Below, piece after piece: positions 1-8,495 of a stretch of DNA of 64,000 nt. Every line of letters begins with the position of its first letter. The stretch's first letter is position 1. A model generated the notes under the pieces. The model did no database searches, was not told the DNA's origin, and saw nothing but the letters and a program-made list of their open reading frames with translations. The DNA is from Rothia nasisuis (lineage in GTDB: Bacteria > Actinomycetota > Actinomycetes > Actinomycetales > Micrococcaceae): NCBI RefSeq assembly GCF_928381405.1, contig NZ_CAKMSB010000003.1:62001-126000 (forward strand), in the 5' to 3' direction. Position numbers and translations under genes: made by a program.

Positions 1-592
1 CACCAGTCATGTCTTTTGACGACCGCAGGCGACCATTCATACCGGCTTGACGCGCCTTCCTGGCAGCCACACCCGTCACACAGTTGAAAAATTCATGCCC
101 CAGGCGGGTCTGGCGGAACAGCAGATACCCCTTCTCGGTAGCGGTAACAACCGCTTGAGCCCCGTGCACCACCCTGATTTTCAGTGTTCCTACCCGATAA
201 CCAAAAACAGAGCCCACCTGACGGGCAGCAGCGGAGCCTGAACGCTCAGCCGCCGCGTAGGCGCTCAACGCCTCCACAGCGAACCGCTCAGCCTGCTCAT
301 AAGCCCGGGCAGAGAGCCTCACCCGACCCGCCAGGCGACTCACACCCTCAACCAGAGCATAGAGAGCAACAGTGCCAGCGCCCAGGGTAGCCAGGGCACC
401 CGCGCCAGCCCCCGAACTGTCCAGGGGAGCCAGCAGGGCCACCTGAGCCGTCAGGCTACCCAGCGGCCCCACCAGATCCTCATACCGGTCAGCCACCCCC
501 TGCAAGGCATCAGCCAACGGGCCCAACTGCTCCAGCTCGACCGAAATATTAAAGCCAGCACCACCACCGTCAAGAGAAGAAACACCGTGCAC
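1..592 (-). CDS. Hypothetical Ala/Gly-rich protein, C-terminus cut by window edge
   Basis: An open frame runs from a GTG at 592 to the window edge, 197 codons without a stop. The start lies only two bases after the TAG of the upstream WXG-like gene, so translation is probably coupled. The visible part is rich in Ala, Gly, Leu and Val. Its first ~130 residues look like long amphipathic helices; a segment near residues 135-165 (start VGSVFGYRVGTLKIRVVHGA) looks like beta structure. In type VII secretion loci, a small WXG-like protein is often followed by a larger partner or effector with a helical N-terminus. That family link is inferred from context only. I do not recognise a catalytic domain, and the C-terminus, where an effector domain would sit, is missing. 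Confidence 0.6.
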   Translation of the reverse strand, partial: MHGVSSLDGGGAGFNISVELEQLGPLADALQGVADRYEDLVGPLGSLTAQVALLAPLDSSGAGAGALATLGAGTVALYALVEGVSRLAGRVRLSARAYEQAERFAVEALSAYAAAERSGSAAARQVGSVFGYRVGTLKIRVVHGAQAVVTATEKGYLLFRQTRLGHEFFNCVTGVAARKARQAGMNGRLRSSKDMTG

Positions 593-594
593 CG

Positions 595-1137
595 CTACCG
601 CCCCACCTCAGCCAGAGCAGCAGCCACCCTACCCATCAACGGGTCAGACATCACCGCAGTGAGCTGCGCGTGAGCCTGAGGTAGCCCCGCCCGCTCGGCA
701 TAAACCACAAAATCGTCCAGCTCCACATCAAGCGACCCCATGCCTACCAGCACCGCATCCACCGCAGCACCCGCCGCCCCAATAGCAGCAGCCAGTACTT
801 CCACCTGGGCGGCAACCACCTCACCGGCCACACGCACCTGGCCCGCAGCGTCCTCAAGCTCCCTACCCAGCAGAGCACCGGCCTCCCGCTCCACACTCAA
901 AGCACGACCAAAGGCTTGCCCCGCCTGCGATGACCAATCCACCTGACCCGCAACCCAGGCATCCCGCGAAGCACTCACCACCTGCTCAGCCTGTACACGC
1001 ACCTGAGAAGCTACCGCATCAGACCACTCCCGAATCCGGGCAGCTAGCGCCATAGCTTCCGCGCTCGCAGCTGCCGCGCCTTCGCTCCCCCAGCCTGCGC
1101 GCCCCGCAGCTGCAACCAGTTCATGAACCGACGGCAT
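595..1137 (-). CDS. WXG100/ESAT-6-like small helical protein
   Basis: 180 residues, almost entirely predicted helix, Ala-rich. The motif VDWSSQAGQAFGRAL in the middle resembles the W-x-[GS]-x-A-x-x-F helix-turn-helix of actinobacterial WXG100-like proteins, which are type VII secretion substrates or chaperone partners. At 180 residues it is longer than the usual ~100, so the family call is tentative. An upstream in-frame extension to 1317 exists, but a strong ribosome site (GAGGAGG) sits just before the ATG at 1137, so that start was chosen. It is coupled to the following minus-strand gene with a two-base gap. No ESX ATPase or membrane component is visible in the window. Confidence 0.6.
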   Translation of the reverse strand: MPSVHELVAAAGRAGWGSEGAAAASAEAMALAARIREWSDAVASQVRVQAEQVVSASRDAWVAGQVDWSSQAGQAFGRALSVEREAGALLGRELEDAAGQVRVAGEVVAAQVEVLAAAIGAAGAAVDAVLVGMGSLDVELDDFVVYAERAGLPQAHAQLTAVMSDPLMGRVAAALAEVGR

Positions 1138-1418
1138 CACTACCTCCTCAACAGCACAACCAATCAGCACTTGCCCACACTCTAGCCCTCGCCGACCCTG
1201 CTCAGCCGCTCGCGGGCACCCTGTGGATAAGGCACAGCGCACCGTCACGCTCGCGCACTCCCCGGCAACCCAGGATTTGGTGCAGCCGTGACGCACTATG
1301 ACGGAGCTCGTCCACACCCCTTGACGTCAGCATTTGCGGCCTGCAAGGGCGCGGGGAGCCACCGCACACGCAGGCTCAAAACATGCGCTCCCCCACTCAC
1401 CCGTGAGAAACTAGAGTC

Positions 1419-2852
1419 ATGTCTCATCGCGAAAACTGCACCACCCTGCCCTCTGGCCGCCACTCCCTTACTGGCGCAGGCCTTGCCCTCGGCGCCCTCG
1501 ACGGCCGCTACAAGGCCGCCACCGAGCCCCTGGTCGACTACCTCTCAGAAGCCGCCCTCAACCGCGACCGCATCCACGTTGAAGTTGAATGGTTCATCTA
1601 CCTCTGTGACCATCGGGTCCTGCCCGGCCTGGCTCCCCTCACCGACGACCAGCATGCCGGTCTGCGCGCCATCGTCACCGACTTCACCGAAGAATCTGCC
1701 GCCGAACTGGCAGAAATTGAAGCCGTCACCGTGCACGACGTAAAGGCCGTAGAATACTTCATTGCCCGCCGCCTTGAACCCCTGGGCCTAGGCCACCTCA
1801 AGCCCCTGGTCCACTTCGGCTGCACCAGCGAAGACATCAACAACCTCTCCTACGCCCTGGGCATCAAGGACGCCGTCACCAACGTCTGGCTGCCCGCCGC
1901 CCGCGGCCTGGTTGAGCAGATCATGAAGCTGGCCGAAGAGGCCCGCGACGTGCCCATGCTTTCTCGCACCCACGGCCAGCCCGCCACCCCCTCCACCCTG
2001 GGTAAGGAACTAGCTGTCTTCGCCTACCGCCTGAACCGCCAGATCAAGCACGTTGAAAAGGCTGAATTCCTGGGCAAGATCAACGGTGCAACCGGCACCT
2101 ACTCCGCCCACGTGGTCTCTGTGCCCACCGCCGACTGGCAGAAGATTTCTGAAGAGTTCGTCACCGGCCTGGGCCTGGACTGGAACCCCCTGACCACCCA
2201 GATTGAAAACCACGACTGGCAGGCAGAGCTCTACTCCTCCATCGCCCACTTCAACCAGGTGCTGCACAATCTCTGCACCGACGTGTGGAGCTACATCTCC
2301 ATCCGCTTCTTCCGCCAGATTCCCGTTGCGGGCGCGACCGGCTCCTCAACCATGCCGCACAAGGTCAACCCCATCCGCTTCGAGAATGCCGAAGCCAACC
2401 TTGAAATTTCTAACGCCCTGCTCAACGCCCTGGGCTCAACCCTGGTGCAGTCCCGCTGGCAGCGCGACCTGACCGACTCCTCCTCCCAGCGCAACATCGG
2501 TGTGGCCTTCGGTCACTCCGTGCTGGCTATTTCGAACGTGGTCAAGGGCCTGGAGCGTCTGGACATCGCCACCGACGTCATCGCCGAAGATCTCAACGAC
2601 AACTGGGAGGTGCTGGCCGAGGCTATCCAGATGGTCATGCGTGCCGAGGCAATCGCAGGCACTCCCGGCATGGAGGACCCCTACGAGCGCCTTAAGGAGC
2701 TGACTCGCGGCCACCGCGTGGACGCCGCCCGCCTCAAGGAATTCGTCGCTGAGCTCGGCCTGAGTAAGGACGCCGAAGCCCGGCTCTCTGAGCTCACCCC
2801 GGCTACCTACATCGGCCTGGCTCCGCAGCTGCTCGACCATGTGACACGGTAA
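1419..2852 (+). CDS. purB: Adenylosuccinate lyase
   Basis: 477 residues, full length for the family. It cleaves adenylosuccinate to AMP and fumarate, and SAICAR to AICAR and fumarate, in cytosolic purine biosynthesis. The fumarase/aspartase superfamily signature SSTMPHKVNP is at about residues 309-318, on the catalytic serine loop. The catalytic histidine segment THGQPATP is at about 185-192 and TSEDINN at about 139. The first ~20 residues (MSHRENCTTLPSGRHSLTGA) are a little longer than in many homologues, but no better start is seen. It is a single gene; the 281 bases upstream are shared with the divergent WXG-like gene and hold only the two promoters by inference. Confidence 0.96.
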   Translation: MSHRENCTTLPSGRHSLTGAGLALGALDGRYKAATEPLVDYLSEAALNRDRIHVEVEWFIYLCDHRVLPGLAPLTDDQHAGLRAIVTDFTEESAAELAEIEAVTVHDVKAVEYFIARRLEPLGLGHLKPLVHFGCTSEDINNLSYALGIKDAVTNVWLPAARGLVEQIMKLAEEARDVPMLSRTHGQPATPSTLGKELAVFAYRLNRQIKHVEKAEFLGKINGATGTYSAHVVSVPTADWQKISEEFVTGLGLDWNPLTTQIENHDWQAELYSSIAHFNQVLHNLCTDVWSYISIRFFRQIPVAGATGSSTMPHKVNPIRFENAEANLEISNALLNALGSTLVQSRWQRDLTDSSSQRNIGVAFGHSVLAISNVVKGLERLDIATDVIAEDLNDNWEVLAEAIQMVMRAEAIAGTPGMEDPYERLKELTRGHRVDAARLKEFVAELGLSKDAEARLSELTPATYIGLAPQLLDHVTR

Positions 2853-2948
2853 TCAGCCACCGGGGTCACGGTCAGGCCAGCTCCGCCGACTCGGAGTAAG
2901 ACTTGACAGGCTCAAGCCCCTCTTCCCTACCCTGGCACTTTTGCACCC

Positions 2949-3440
2949 ATGACACCCTACGCCATCAAACAAGTCTTCATCTACGCCAGCACCATCGGCA
3001 TCTTCTACCTGCTACCCATCAGGCTTAATAACGATTCCTACCTGCAGGGCATCATTGCAGGCCTCATGCTTCTTGCTCTGGCCTACGCCATTACCACCCA
3101 GCTACGCAAGCAGGAGCGCCGCTTCTTCGACTTGGTCGCCCTCATGTTTGTGGCTGCTCACGTCTGTGCCTTCGTCTGCTACGTCTTGGCCGTTCAAGAA
3201 CCCGAGCAGTTCACCGGTCTCGCCACCCGCACCGATGCCCTTTACTTCACCATTGTGACCATGTCTACCGTGGGATTTGGCGATATTCACCCTGTCGGGC
3301 AGCAGGCGAAGCTACTGGTCATCGCTATGATTATCTTCGACCTTATTTTTATCGCCGCTCTGGGCCACGCCATGAGCGAGGCGCTCCGTCACGGCCGAGA
3401 AAAGCGCTCCTACCAGGCCCAAAAGAATCATGAACAGTAA
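2949..3440 (+). CDS. Two-pore-domain-type potassium channel protein
   Basis: 163 residues with four hydrophobic stretches (about 4-26, 34-53, 60-82 and 120-142) and a re-entrant pore helix carrying the K+ selectivity filter TVGFGD at about 107-112. This is the Ion_trans_2 family. It should form a tetrameric inner-membrane potassium channel; no C-terminal RCK/TrkA_N regulatory domain is present, only a ~20-residue basic tail. Its stop codon overlaps the start of the downstream ClC-type gene by 11 bases (ATGAACAGTAA), so the two are translationally coupled. The pairing suggests joint K+/Cl- or membrane-potential control. Confidence 0.88.
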   Translation: MTPYAIKQVFIYASTIGIFYLLPIRLNNDSYLQGIIAGLMLLALAYAITTQLRKQERRFFDLVALMFVAAHVCAFVCYVLAVQEPEQFTGLATRTDALYFTIVTMSTVGFGDIHPVGQQAKLLVIAMIIFDLIFIAALGHAMSEALRHGREKRSYQAQKNHEQ

Positions 3441-4612
3441 ATTCCTCTGGATCTGCCTCCTCTACGGTGGCCTGGCAGGTCTCGTCTCTGCCCTGACCCT
3501 CATGGCCATGCTGAGCCTACAGCACCACATCTGGGCCCTGGGTAGCGGCCCCTTCTTTATCTTTGCTACCGTCATGGTCGGCGGTATTCTGCTGGCCATA
3601 CTGCAACACCGTCATAGCCTGGGGAGTCTGGATCAGGCTATTGCTGAGACCACCGACCCTGCCCGACCCCGGGCACTCAAGACTGGCGTCCTTGCTCTTT
3701 CTGCCATTATCGCTGTGGCCTTTGGTGCCTCCATCGGCCCCGAAGCCGGCCTAGTGGCTGTGGTTGCTGAGCTATCTATACTGGTCAGCTCCAAGATTGC
3801 CCGCACCCGCGAAGAGGCAGGGGCACTGGGTGAGGCCGGAACCGCAGCAGCACTGGCTAGTGTCTATGGCTCCCCGCCTGCCGCAGCCTCTTACGCCGAC
3901 GACTCTATTAACCCCCTCAAAAGTGCCTGCTTTCTTAGCCGGCGTGAGCGGCTTTCTAACCTTTATGGCAGCCCTCAACCTACTGGGAGCTGAGCGGCAT
4001 ATTTTAGAGCTCCCCCTGGCCCCGCGCGGGGATGTGAACACCTGGTGGCAGGCCCTACTCCCGGCTCTTTTGGCCAGTGCCCTGGCCCTGTTCTTTGGCT
4101 GGTTACACCACCGGGTGGATCATTTCGCCGAGCGTTTTACCCGCCCCTGGGCCCGGGTTCTCGTAGGTTCTGCTCTGCTGGCGGGGCTACTCGCGGCCGT
4201 CCCCCTGCTACGTTTTTCAGGGCACGCAGAGCTCCCTGAACTGGTAACCCTGGTTGAGGATTCTGCCTGGTGGGCCCTCGCAGGCCTGGCCCTGCTCAAG
4301 GTGGTTGCGACCGCCCTGAGCCTGTCTGCTGGCTGGCCCGGTGGCGAGTTCTTCCCCCTAGCTTTTGCGGGGGCAGCGGCAGGTTTGCTCACTACGGCTC
4401 TGTTACCGGGTACGGACGCCGGTACCGCCCTGGCTGCGGGGATGGTTGCAGCAACGACGGTTGCGGTCAAAAAGCCTCTGGCTATCGTGCTGATTATGGT
4501 TTTTATGCTACCCGGCACCGCCCTGGGGCCCCTGCTGGTAGCCTCTGCGGTAGGGACGCTGATGGTCAAGCTGGTAGAAGCCCGCACCGAGTCAGCTAAA
4601 CAAGCTGGTTAA
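3430..4612 (+). pseudogene. ClC-family chloride channel/transporter, apparently frameshifted
   Basis: Two overlapping frames together encode one ClC protein of about 393 residues. Frame one (3430-3993) carries the N-terminal helices and GASIGPEAGLV (about residue 100), the counterpart of the ClC G-x-x-G-P-E anion-binding loop. Homology then continues in the next frame (to 4612) from SKVPAFLAGVSG onward, including GWPGGEFFPLAFAG, the G-G-x-F-x-P motif. The switch lies near 3905-3930, where CCCCC and AAAA runs occur; one extra or missing base would restore the frame. It may be a real pseudogene, a sequencing error or, less likely, recoding. The frame-one stop is at 3991-3993. The gene overlaps the upstream K+ channel gene and is followed by a strong terminator. 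Confidence 0.8.
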
Positions 4613-4616
4613 AGAA

Positions 4617-4653
4617 AGCGGGGTTACCCACAGCCGTGGGCAACCCCGCTTTG
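4617..4653. terminator. Bidirectional rho-independent terminator
   Basis: Fourteen-base arms (AGCGGGGTTACCCA and TGGGCAACCCCGCT, one mismatch) with a six-base loop, followed by TTTG. It lies between the converging ClC and HdeD genes and can serve both. Confidence 0.85.
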
Positions 4654-4666
4654 TTAGAGGCTTAAA

Positions 4667-5197
4667 TTATGCAACTTTTTTGGCATTGGAACGAGCCTTA
4701 AAGCCCGCAACAATCAGGGTAATACCCAGAGCGATAGTGAGCAGGCCGATCCAGATAATCATGCTAATCATAGCAACACCGGGGCTAGCCATCACCAGCA
4801 GACCGGCCAGCAACCAGAGAACACCTGCCAGGATCAGGTAGGCCTTGGGAGCCTCCTTAGGCAGGCGCACAGCAGCAATGATTTCGATGATACCGCGCAC
4901 CACCAGCCAGAAACCCAGAACCCAGGTCAAGGTAGCTGCGCCCCAGAGGGGCTGAAAGATAACAGCCAGGCCAGCAAGGAGGCCAATGATGCCAGAGAGA
5001 ATGTAGAAAAACTTACCCGACTTATCGGCAGATCCAACACGTGAGAAAGTTGAGATAGCTTCAACAATCGCAAAGATACCCCACATCACAGCAATCACGC
5101 TGAGAGTAATACCGGGCCAGATAATGGCAGCAAGTCCGAGCATGACAGCCAGGGCGCCTGTAATAAAAAGCGGGCGTGCAAAAAGTGAAGAGGTCAT
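4667..5197 (-). CDS. HdeD/DUF308 family membrane protein
   Basis: 176 residues with six evenly spaced hydrophobic helices arranged as three repeated helix pairs, as in HdeD-type DUF308 proteins (acid-resistance membrane proteins in enterobacteria; function in actinobacteria unknown). The repeats carry the typical pattern WPGITL...WGIFAIVEAI, FQPLWGAA...GFWLVVRGIIEI and ASPGVAMI...GLLTIALGITLIV. The C-terminus is short and basic (KARSNAKKVA). It is monocistronic, with the shared terminator downstream and a 246-base upstream region that holds no gene. The membrane location is clear; the role in acid or envelope stress is inferred from the family name only. Confidence 0.85.
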   Translation of the reverse strand: MTSSLFARPLFITGALAVMLGLAAIIWPGITLSVIAVMWGIFAIVEAISTFSRVGSADKSGKFFYILSGIIGLLAGLAVIFQPLWGAATLTWVLGFWLVVRGIIEIIAAVRLPKEAPKAYLILAGVLWLLAGLLVMASPGVAMISMIIWIGLLTIALGITLIVAGFKARSNAKKVA

Positions 5198-5443
5198 ATT
5201 TGCTCCATGAGAAATAGGGACTGCGTGCGTTTTGCTTAAAACACCTCAAGACTAACAGTCAAAAACATCTCACTTAGTGGTTACCGGCGAATAACTTTTC
5301 TTCATAAAGCGTGTTTCTGCTCTCCGTTGTTGGATTTTAGGCAACAAGGCGACTAAAAAATCTACATATTTCTATTACCTGCCACAGGTTAAGAGCAGTA
5401 AAGGGCGAGCTGGTTCAATCCCCAGGTTTCCTACAATAGACCT

Positions 5444-6517
5444 ATGACCGACACCTCCCGCCCCGCAGACAGCTCACCCGATCAGGTTCCCCTGGCCGTG
5501 CGCCGCCTGCGCAAGCTCCGCGCCCGCTACTCCGAAGCCACCCCCGCTACCCTGGCAGAGCGCCTAGGCGGTATCTTCGTGCGCGATTTTACCCTGGTCG
5601 GGTCAGCCCAGGCCGGGGCCCAGGAGCTGACCCCCAACGTCCTCGGCAGCGTTACCCGCAACCGGCGCGTAGCCGGTCTCACCCAGGTAGCCGCCCACCT
5701 GGGCGCGGTGCAGCAGGGCATGGCCACCTACAGCAGGGCCGCTAACAAAGGCATCAACACCACAGCCCATGTGGGCAGCGCTCAGGCAGTCAAGACCTAC
5801 CTGCACGGCATGGCCCTGCTCTACGGGCTTCAGGTTGAAAGCAGCGACGAGGCCGCAACAGCCGTTTTAGGGCAGGACGTCAATGAGCTACTCACCCAGG
5901 TCGAAAACACCCCCAGCGCCGGAGTGCGCCAGGGGCAGCAGATGAACATTCTAGGGGCTGTGGCCACCATCGGCCTGCGCAACCCGCAGACCCTACTGCT
6001 GGTCAAGGCGGGCGAGCAGCTGGTTAAGGCCGGTGGCGCTGTTTTTGCTAGCCAGAAGGTGCGCCGAGATTTCGCCCAGCAGCTGATTGCCCAGGTAGGG
6101 CAGAACCTGGGGGCCGCCCCCGCTCAGCTAGCTGCCAGCACCCTCGCGGTCTTAGACAGTGGTCAAGACGCCGGAACCCCGAGCACGGGGGCAGGGCAGG
6201 GCAACAGCGGCTCGGTTCCTGCTACTGATGACGCTGACCTACTGGAACTCTCCGCCGAAGAGATAAGTGCCATTGAGGTGCCCGAGCCCGTGGCCCCCTC
6301 CACCCTCGATGAGCCTGAGCCCATCGAACCTTCCCAGCTTGAGGCACCAGAGCCGGTGACCGCATCCGACATTGAAGAACCAGCCCCGGTGGTTACCGAA
6401 ACTCAGGTGCGGCCCAGCACCGAGGCAGAGCTCGCAGCAGCCGACGGGGCAACCGCCAAGGGTGCCCGCCTAGCTGCCCGCGCCTTCGTCCGCGCCCGCT
6501 CCCGTTTTAAGAGTTAA
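5444..6517 (+). CDS. EcsC-like protein with C-terminal 11-residue repeats
   Basis: 357 residues. Residues ~20-230 look like a diverged relative of the EcsC-family protein encoded at 7522-8325. Both have a [LI]A[EK]RL...[LV]RD[FV]T[LV] segment, then a glycine/alanine helical stretch and a conserved-looking M(A)xLxG[LV]x[VI] segment. Residues ~265-315 hold four copies of an 11-residue acidic proline repeat (VPEPVAPSTLD, EPEPIEPSQLE, APEPVTASDIE, EPAPVVTETQV), probably an extended linker, followed by a basic C-terminal helix (GARLAARAFVRARSRFKS). No signal peptide is seen. Function is unknown; EcsC proteins are associated with membranes and secretion in Bacillus. Terminated by the hairpin at 6521-6554. 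Confidence 0.7.
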   Translation: MTDTSRPADSSPDQVPLAVRRLRKLRARYSEATPATLAERLGGIFVRDFTLVGSAQAGAQELTPNVLGSVTRNRRVAGLTQVAAHLGAVQQGMATYSRAANKGINTTAHVGSAQAVKTYLHGMALLYGLQVESSDEAATAVLGQDVNELLTQVENTPSAGVRQGQQMNILGAVATIGLRNPQTLLLVKAGEQLVKAGGAVFASQKVRRDFAQQLIAQVGQNLGAAPAQLAASTLAVLDSGQDAGTPSTGAGQGNSGSVPATDDADLLELSAEEISAIEVPEPVAPSTLDEPEPIEPSQLEAPEPVTASDIEEPAPVVTETQVRPSTEAELAAADGATAKGARLAARAFVRARSRFKS

Positions 6518-6520
6518 AAG

Positions 6521-6554
6521 AAGGAGGGGCCAGAGAAAACTCTGGCCCCTCCTT
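6521..6554. terminator. Bidirectional terminator
   Basis: Fifteen-base perfect arms AAGGAGGGGCCAGAG / CTCTGGCCCCTCCTT with an AAAA loop, between the converging EcsC-like and zinc metallopeptidase genes. Confidence 0.88.
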
Positions 6555-6573
6555 GCTGTTAGCTAGATTCCGA

Positions 6574-7509
6574 CTAGGAATTGAAGGGCTGGGCACAAGC
6601 TGACATGGTGCCCTCGGTGTAGCCCTTGGTGAACCAGCTGACGCGCTGTTCCGAGGAACCGTGCGTCCACAGGTCAGGGTTAACCTGCTGACCGGCCGAA
6701 CGCTGAATCGCGTCATCACCAATAGCACGGGCGGTGTCAATAGCCTGCTGGATCTGCTCTTCGGTCAAGGGGTCGAGCAGGGCGTTCTCGCCCTTATCAG
6801 CCTGAGAAGCCCACACACCGGCGTAACAGTCAGCCTGAACCTCAACCTGCACCGCACCCGAATCAGCGCCCGGGTCCTGGTAGTTGGAGTACTTCAGGGT
6901 GCCCATGGTCTGCTGAATATGGTGAGCGAACTCGTGCGCGGTGACGTACATGACCGCGAAATCACCGTTTGAACCGCCCATCGCCTTGAGCTGGTCAAAG
7001 AAGGGAACCGACATGTACACGGTCGTATCGGCCGGGCAGTAGAAGGGGCCGGTCTGCGAAATGTTAGCGCTACCGCAGCCGGTAGACAGCTGACCCTCGC
7101 CCAGTACCAGGTCAGGGGCCGTGTAGCTGACGCCTGCCTCAGCAGGCAGTTTCTCTTCCCACACCATATCGAGGCTGACGCCGGTCGCCAGAATACGGCA
7201 GTCGTCGTAGCGGTTAGCGTCCTCAGCGGTCTGGCAGTGATCAAAGTTGCCAGCGCCGGTCACCTGATCCTGCTGGGACTCAGTGCCGTACATGGAGCTA
7301 GAGCCACCGGTCAGACCGCCTAGGCCGCCTGACGCAAAAAAGAAGATAGCGCCAACAATCAGCACGCCGGGAATACCGAACTTGCGAGCAACACTGCTCA
7401 TCAGCATCATCATGAGCGGGTTCGTACCGCCGCCACCGGCGGAGCGGCCATTACCCCCAGAAGAGCCGCGCTGGGAGTAGTTACTGTTCAGATTGTCATT
7501 AAAGCCCAT
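6574..7509 (-). CDS. Neutral zinc metallopeptidase (YpfJ family)
   Basis: 311 residues. A Gly/Ser-rich N-terminus (1-30) and one membrane helix (about 46-63) precede an extracytoplasmic peptidase domain. The zinc-binding motif HEFAHH is at 192-197 and a downstream acidic segment (VQVEVQADCYAG) probably supplies the third ligand; this is the PF04228 'putative neutral zinc metallopeptidase' pattern. It also carries cysteines typical of the exported domain (DHCQTA, YDDCR, STGCGS, FYCP). Substrate unknown. It is 12 bases downstream of the EcsC-family gene on the same strand, so the two are probably one operon. Confidence 0.92.
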   Translation of the reverse strand: MGFNDNLNSNYSQRGSSGGNGRSAGGGGTNPLMMMLMSSVARKFGIPGVLIVGAIFFFASGGLGGLTGGSSSMYGTESQQDQVTGAGNFDHCQTAEDANRYDDCRILATGVSLDMVWEEKLPAEAGVSYTAPDLVLGEGQLSTGCGSANISQTGPFYCPADTTVYMSVPFFDQLKAMGGSNGDFAVMYVTAHEFAHHIQQTMGTLKYSNYQDPGADSGAVQVEVQADCYAGVWASQADKGENALLDPLTEEQIQQAIDTARAIGDDAIQRSAGQQVNPDLWTHGSSEQRVSWFTKGYTEGTMSACAQPFNS

Positions 7510-7521
7510 GTCAACCTCAGG

Positions 7522-8325
7522 TTATTTCTCAAGCTGGGCGGGCTCAGCGGCCCCGGCCTCGGAGGCACCGGCGTCCTCACCCTTGCCGCCCTCAAACTTA
7601 GGCGCACGGTCAGGGTTTAGGGCATCGGGGAAAACAGCGGGCAGGGCCCCGAAGGTCTGCCCAACAGACTTGACCACATTCTTGCCCAGGGCCAGGTTGG
7701 CACCGCCACCGACCACAGCACCCACACCGAAGGGCAGGGCACGACCCAGTAGCGCGCCGGACTGACGGGCCAAGAAACGCTTAATAAACATGTTGCGGAT
7801 GGTGCGCTCGATACTGAACACCTTGCCTGAATCCTTAGAACCCATCATCATGCCCCACTTGCGGGAGACACCGCCAGTCTTGCCGGTATGGGCCAGAATT
7901 GAGTTCATGAGTGCGGAGCCGTCCTCCCCCAGCATGATGGCCATGACCATGAGGCGGGCCTTATCGGGGTCATCAATGTGAACTCCGTGCAACTCAGCCA
8001 TGGCCTGCGCATAGATAGCGGTGCGCTCCAGGTAGCCGCCAACTGCCAGAGCAGACAGACCGACGGACGCCGCAGTACCCAGACCGGGCACGAAAGCGGT
8101 TGCGCCCACGGCGCCGCCACCAACGGTTACATCGCGCAGGTAGGCCTTTTCGAGGCGCTTGGCAATCTGGTCGGGGGTCTCGTTAGGGTGCTTCTCACGC
8201 ATCTTCTTGAGCATGGAAACAATCAGGGGACGCTGAACCTTCAGCACAGTGTCGACAGTGCGGGTAACTGCGGGCTTGGGCTGACCGTTAGCGTCGAAAG
8301 CGCTAGATGCGTTGAAGTTGAACAT
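7522..8325 (-). CDS. EcsC family protein
   Basis: 267 residues, matching the EcsC family (PF12787): helical N-terminus (about 14-52), then YLRDVTVGGGAVGATAF with a Gly/Ala-rich amphipathic or membrane-associated stretch (about 65-105), a conserved MAELHGVHIDDPDKARLMVMAIMLGEDG segment, and a second Gly-rich hydrophobic stretch (ALPFGVGAVVGGGANLALG, about 198-216). The C-terminal ~30 residues are low-complexity Glu/Ala/Gly. In Bacillus, EcsC is linked to the Ecs ABC transporter; no ABC genes are adjacent here. First gene of an apparent operon with the downstream zinc metallopeptidase. A diverged relative is encoded 1 kb away at 5444-6517. Confidence 0.82.
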   Translation of the reverse strand: MFNFNASSAFDANGQPKPAVTRTVDTVLKVQRPLIVSMLKKMREKHPNETPDQIAKRLEKAYLRDVTVGGGAVGATAFVPGLGTAASVGLSALAVGGYLERTAIYAQAMAELHGVHIDDPDKARLMVMAIMLGEDGSALMNSILAHTGKTGGVSRKWGMMMGSKDSGKVFSIERTIRNMFIKRFLARQSGALLGRALPFGVGAVVGGGANLALGKNVVKSVGQTFGALPAVFPDALNPDRAPKFEGGKGEDAGASEAGAAEPAQLEK

Positions 8326-8495
8326 AGCTTTTAGTTTACCGGCAAATAGCTGTAAACACAGTGTGCTTGCTATTGTGTACGCCCTAGGCGTGGCGGGCTG
8401 CGGTAGCTCACGGTGGCAACTGTGGCACCCACCGCCAGATATGCGGCAGACATCTGCCTACACTGGTTGCAGTATCTTCTTGAAAGTAGGCACCC

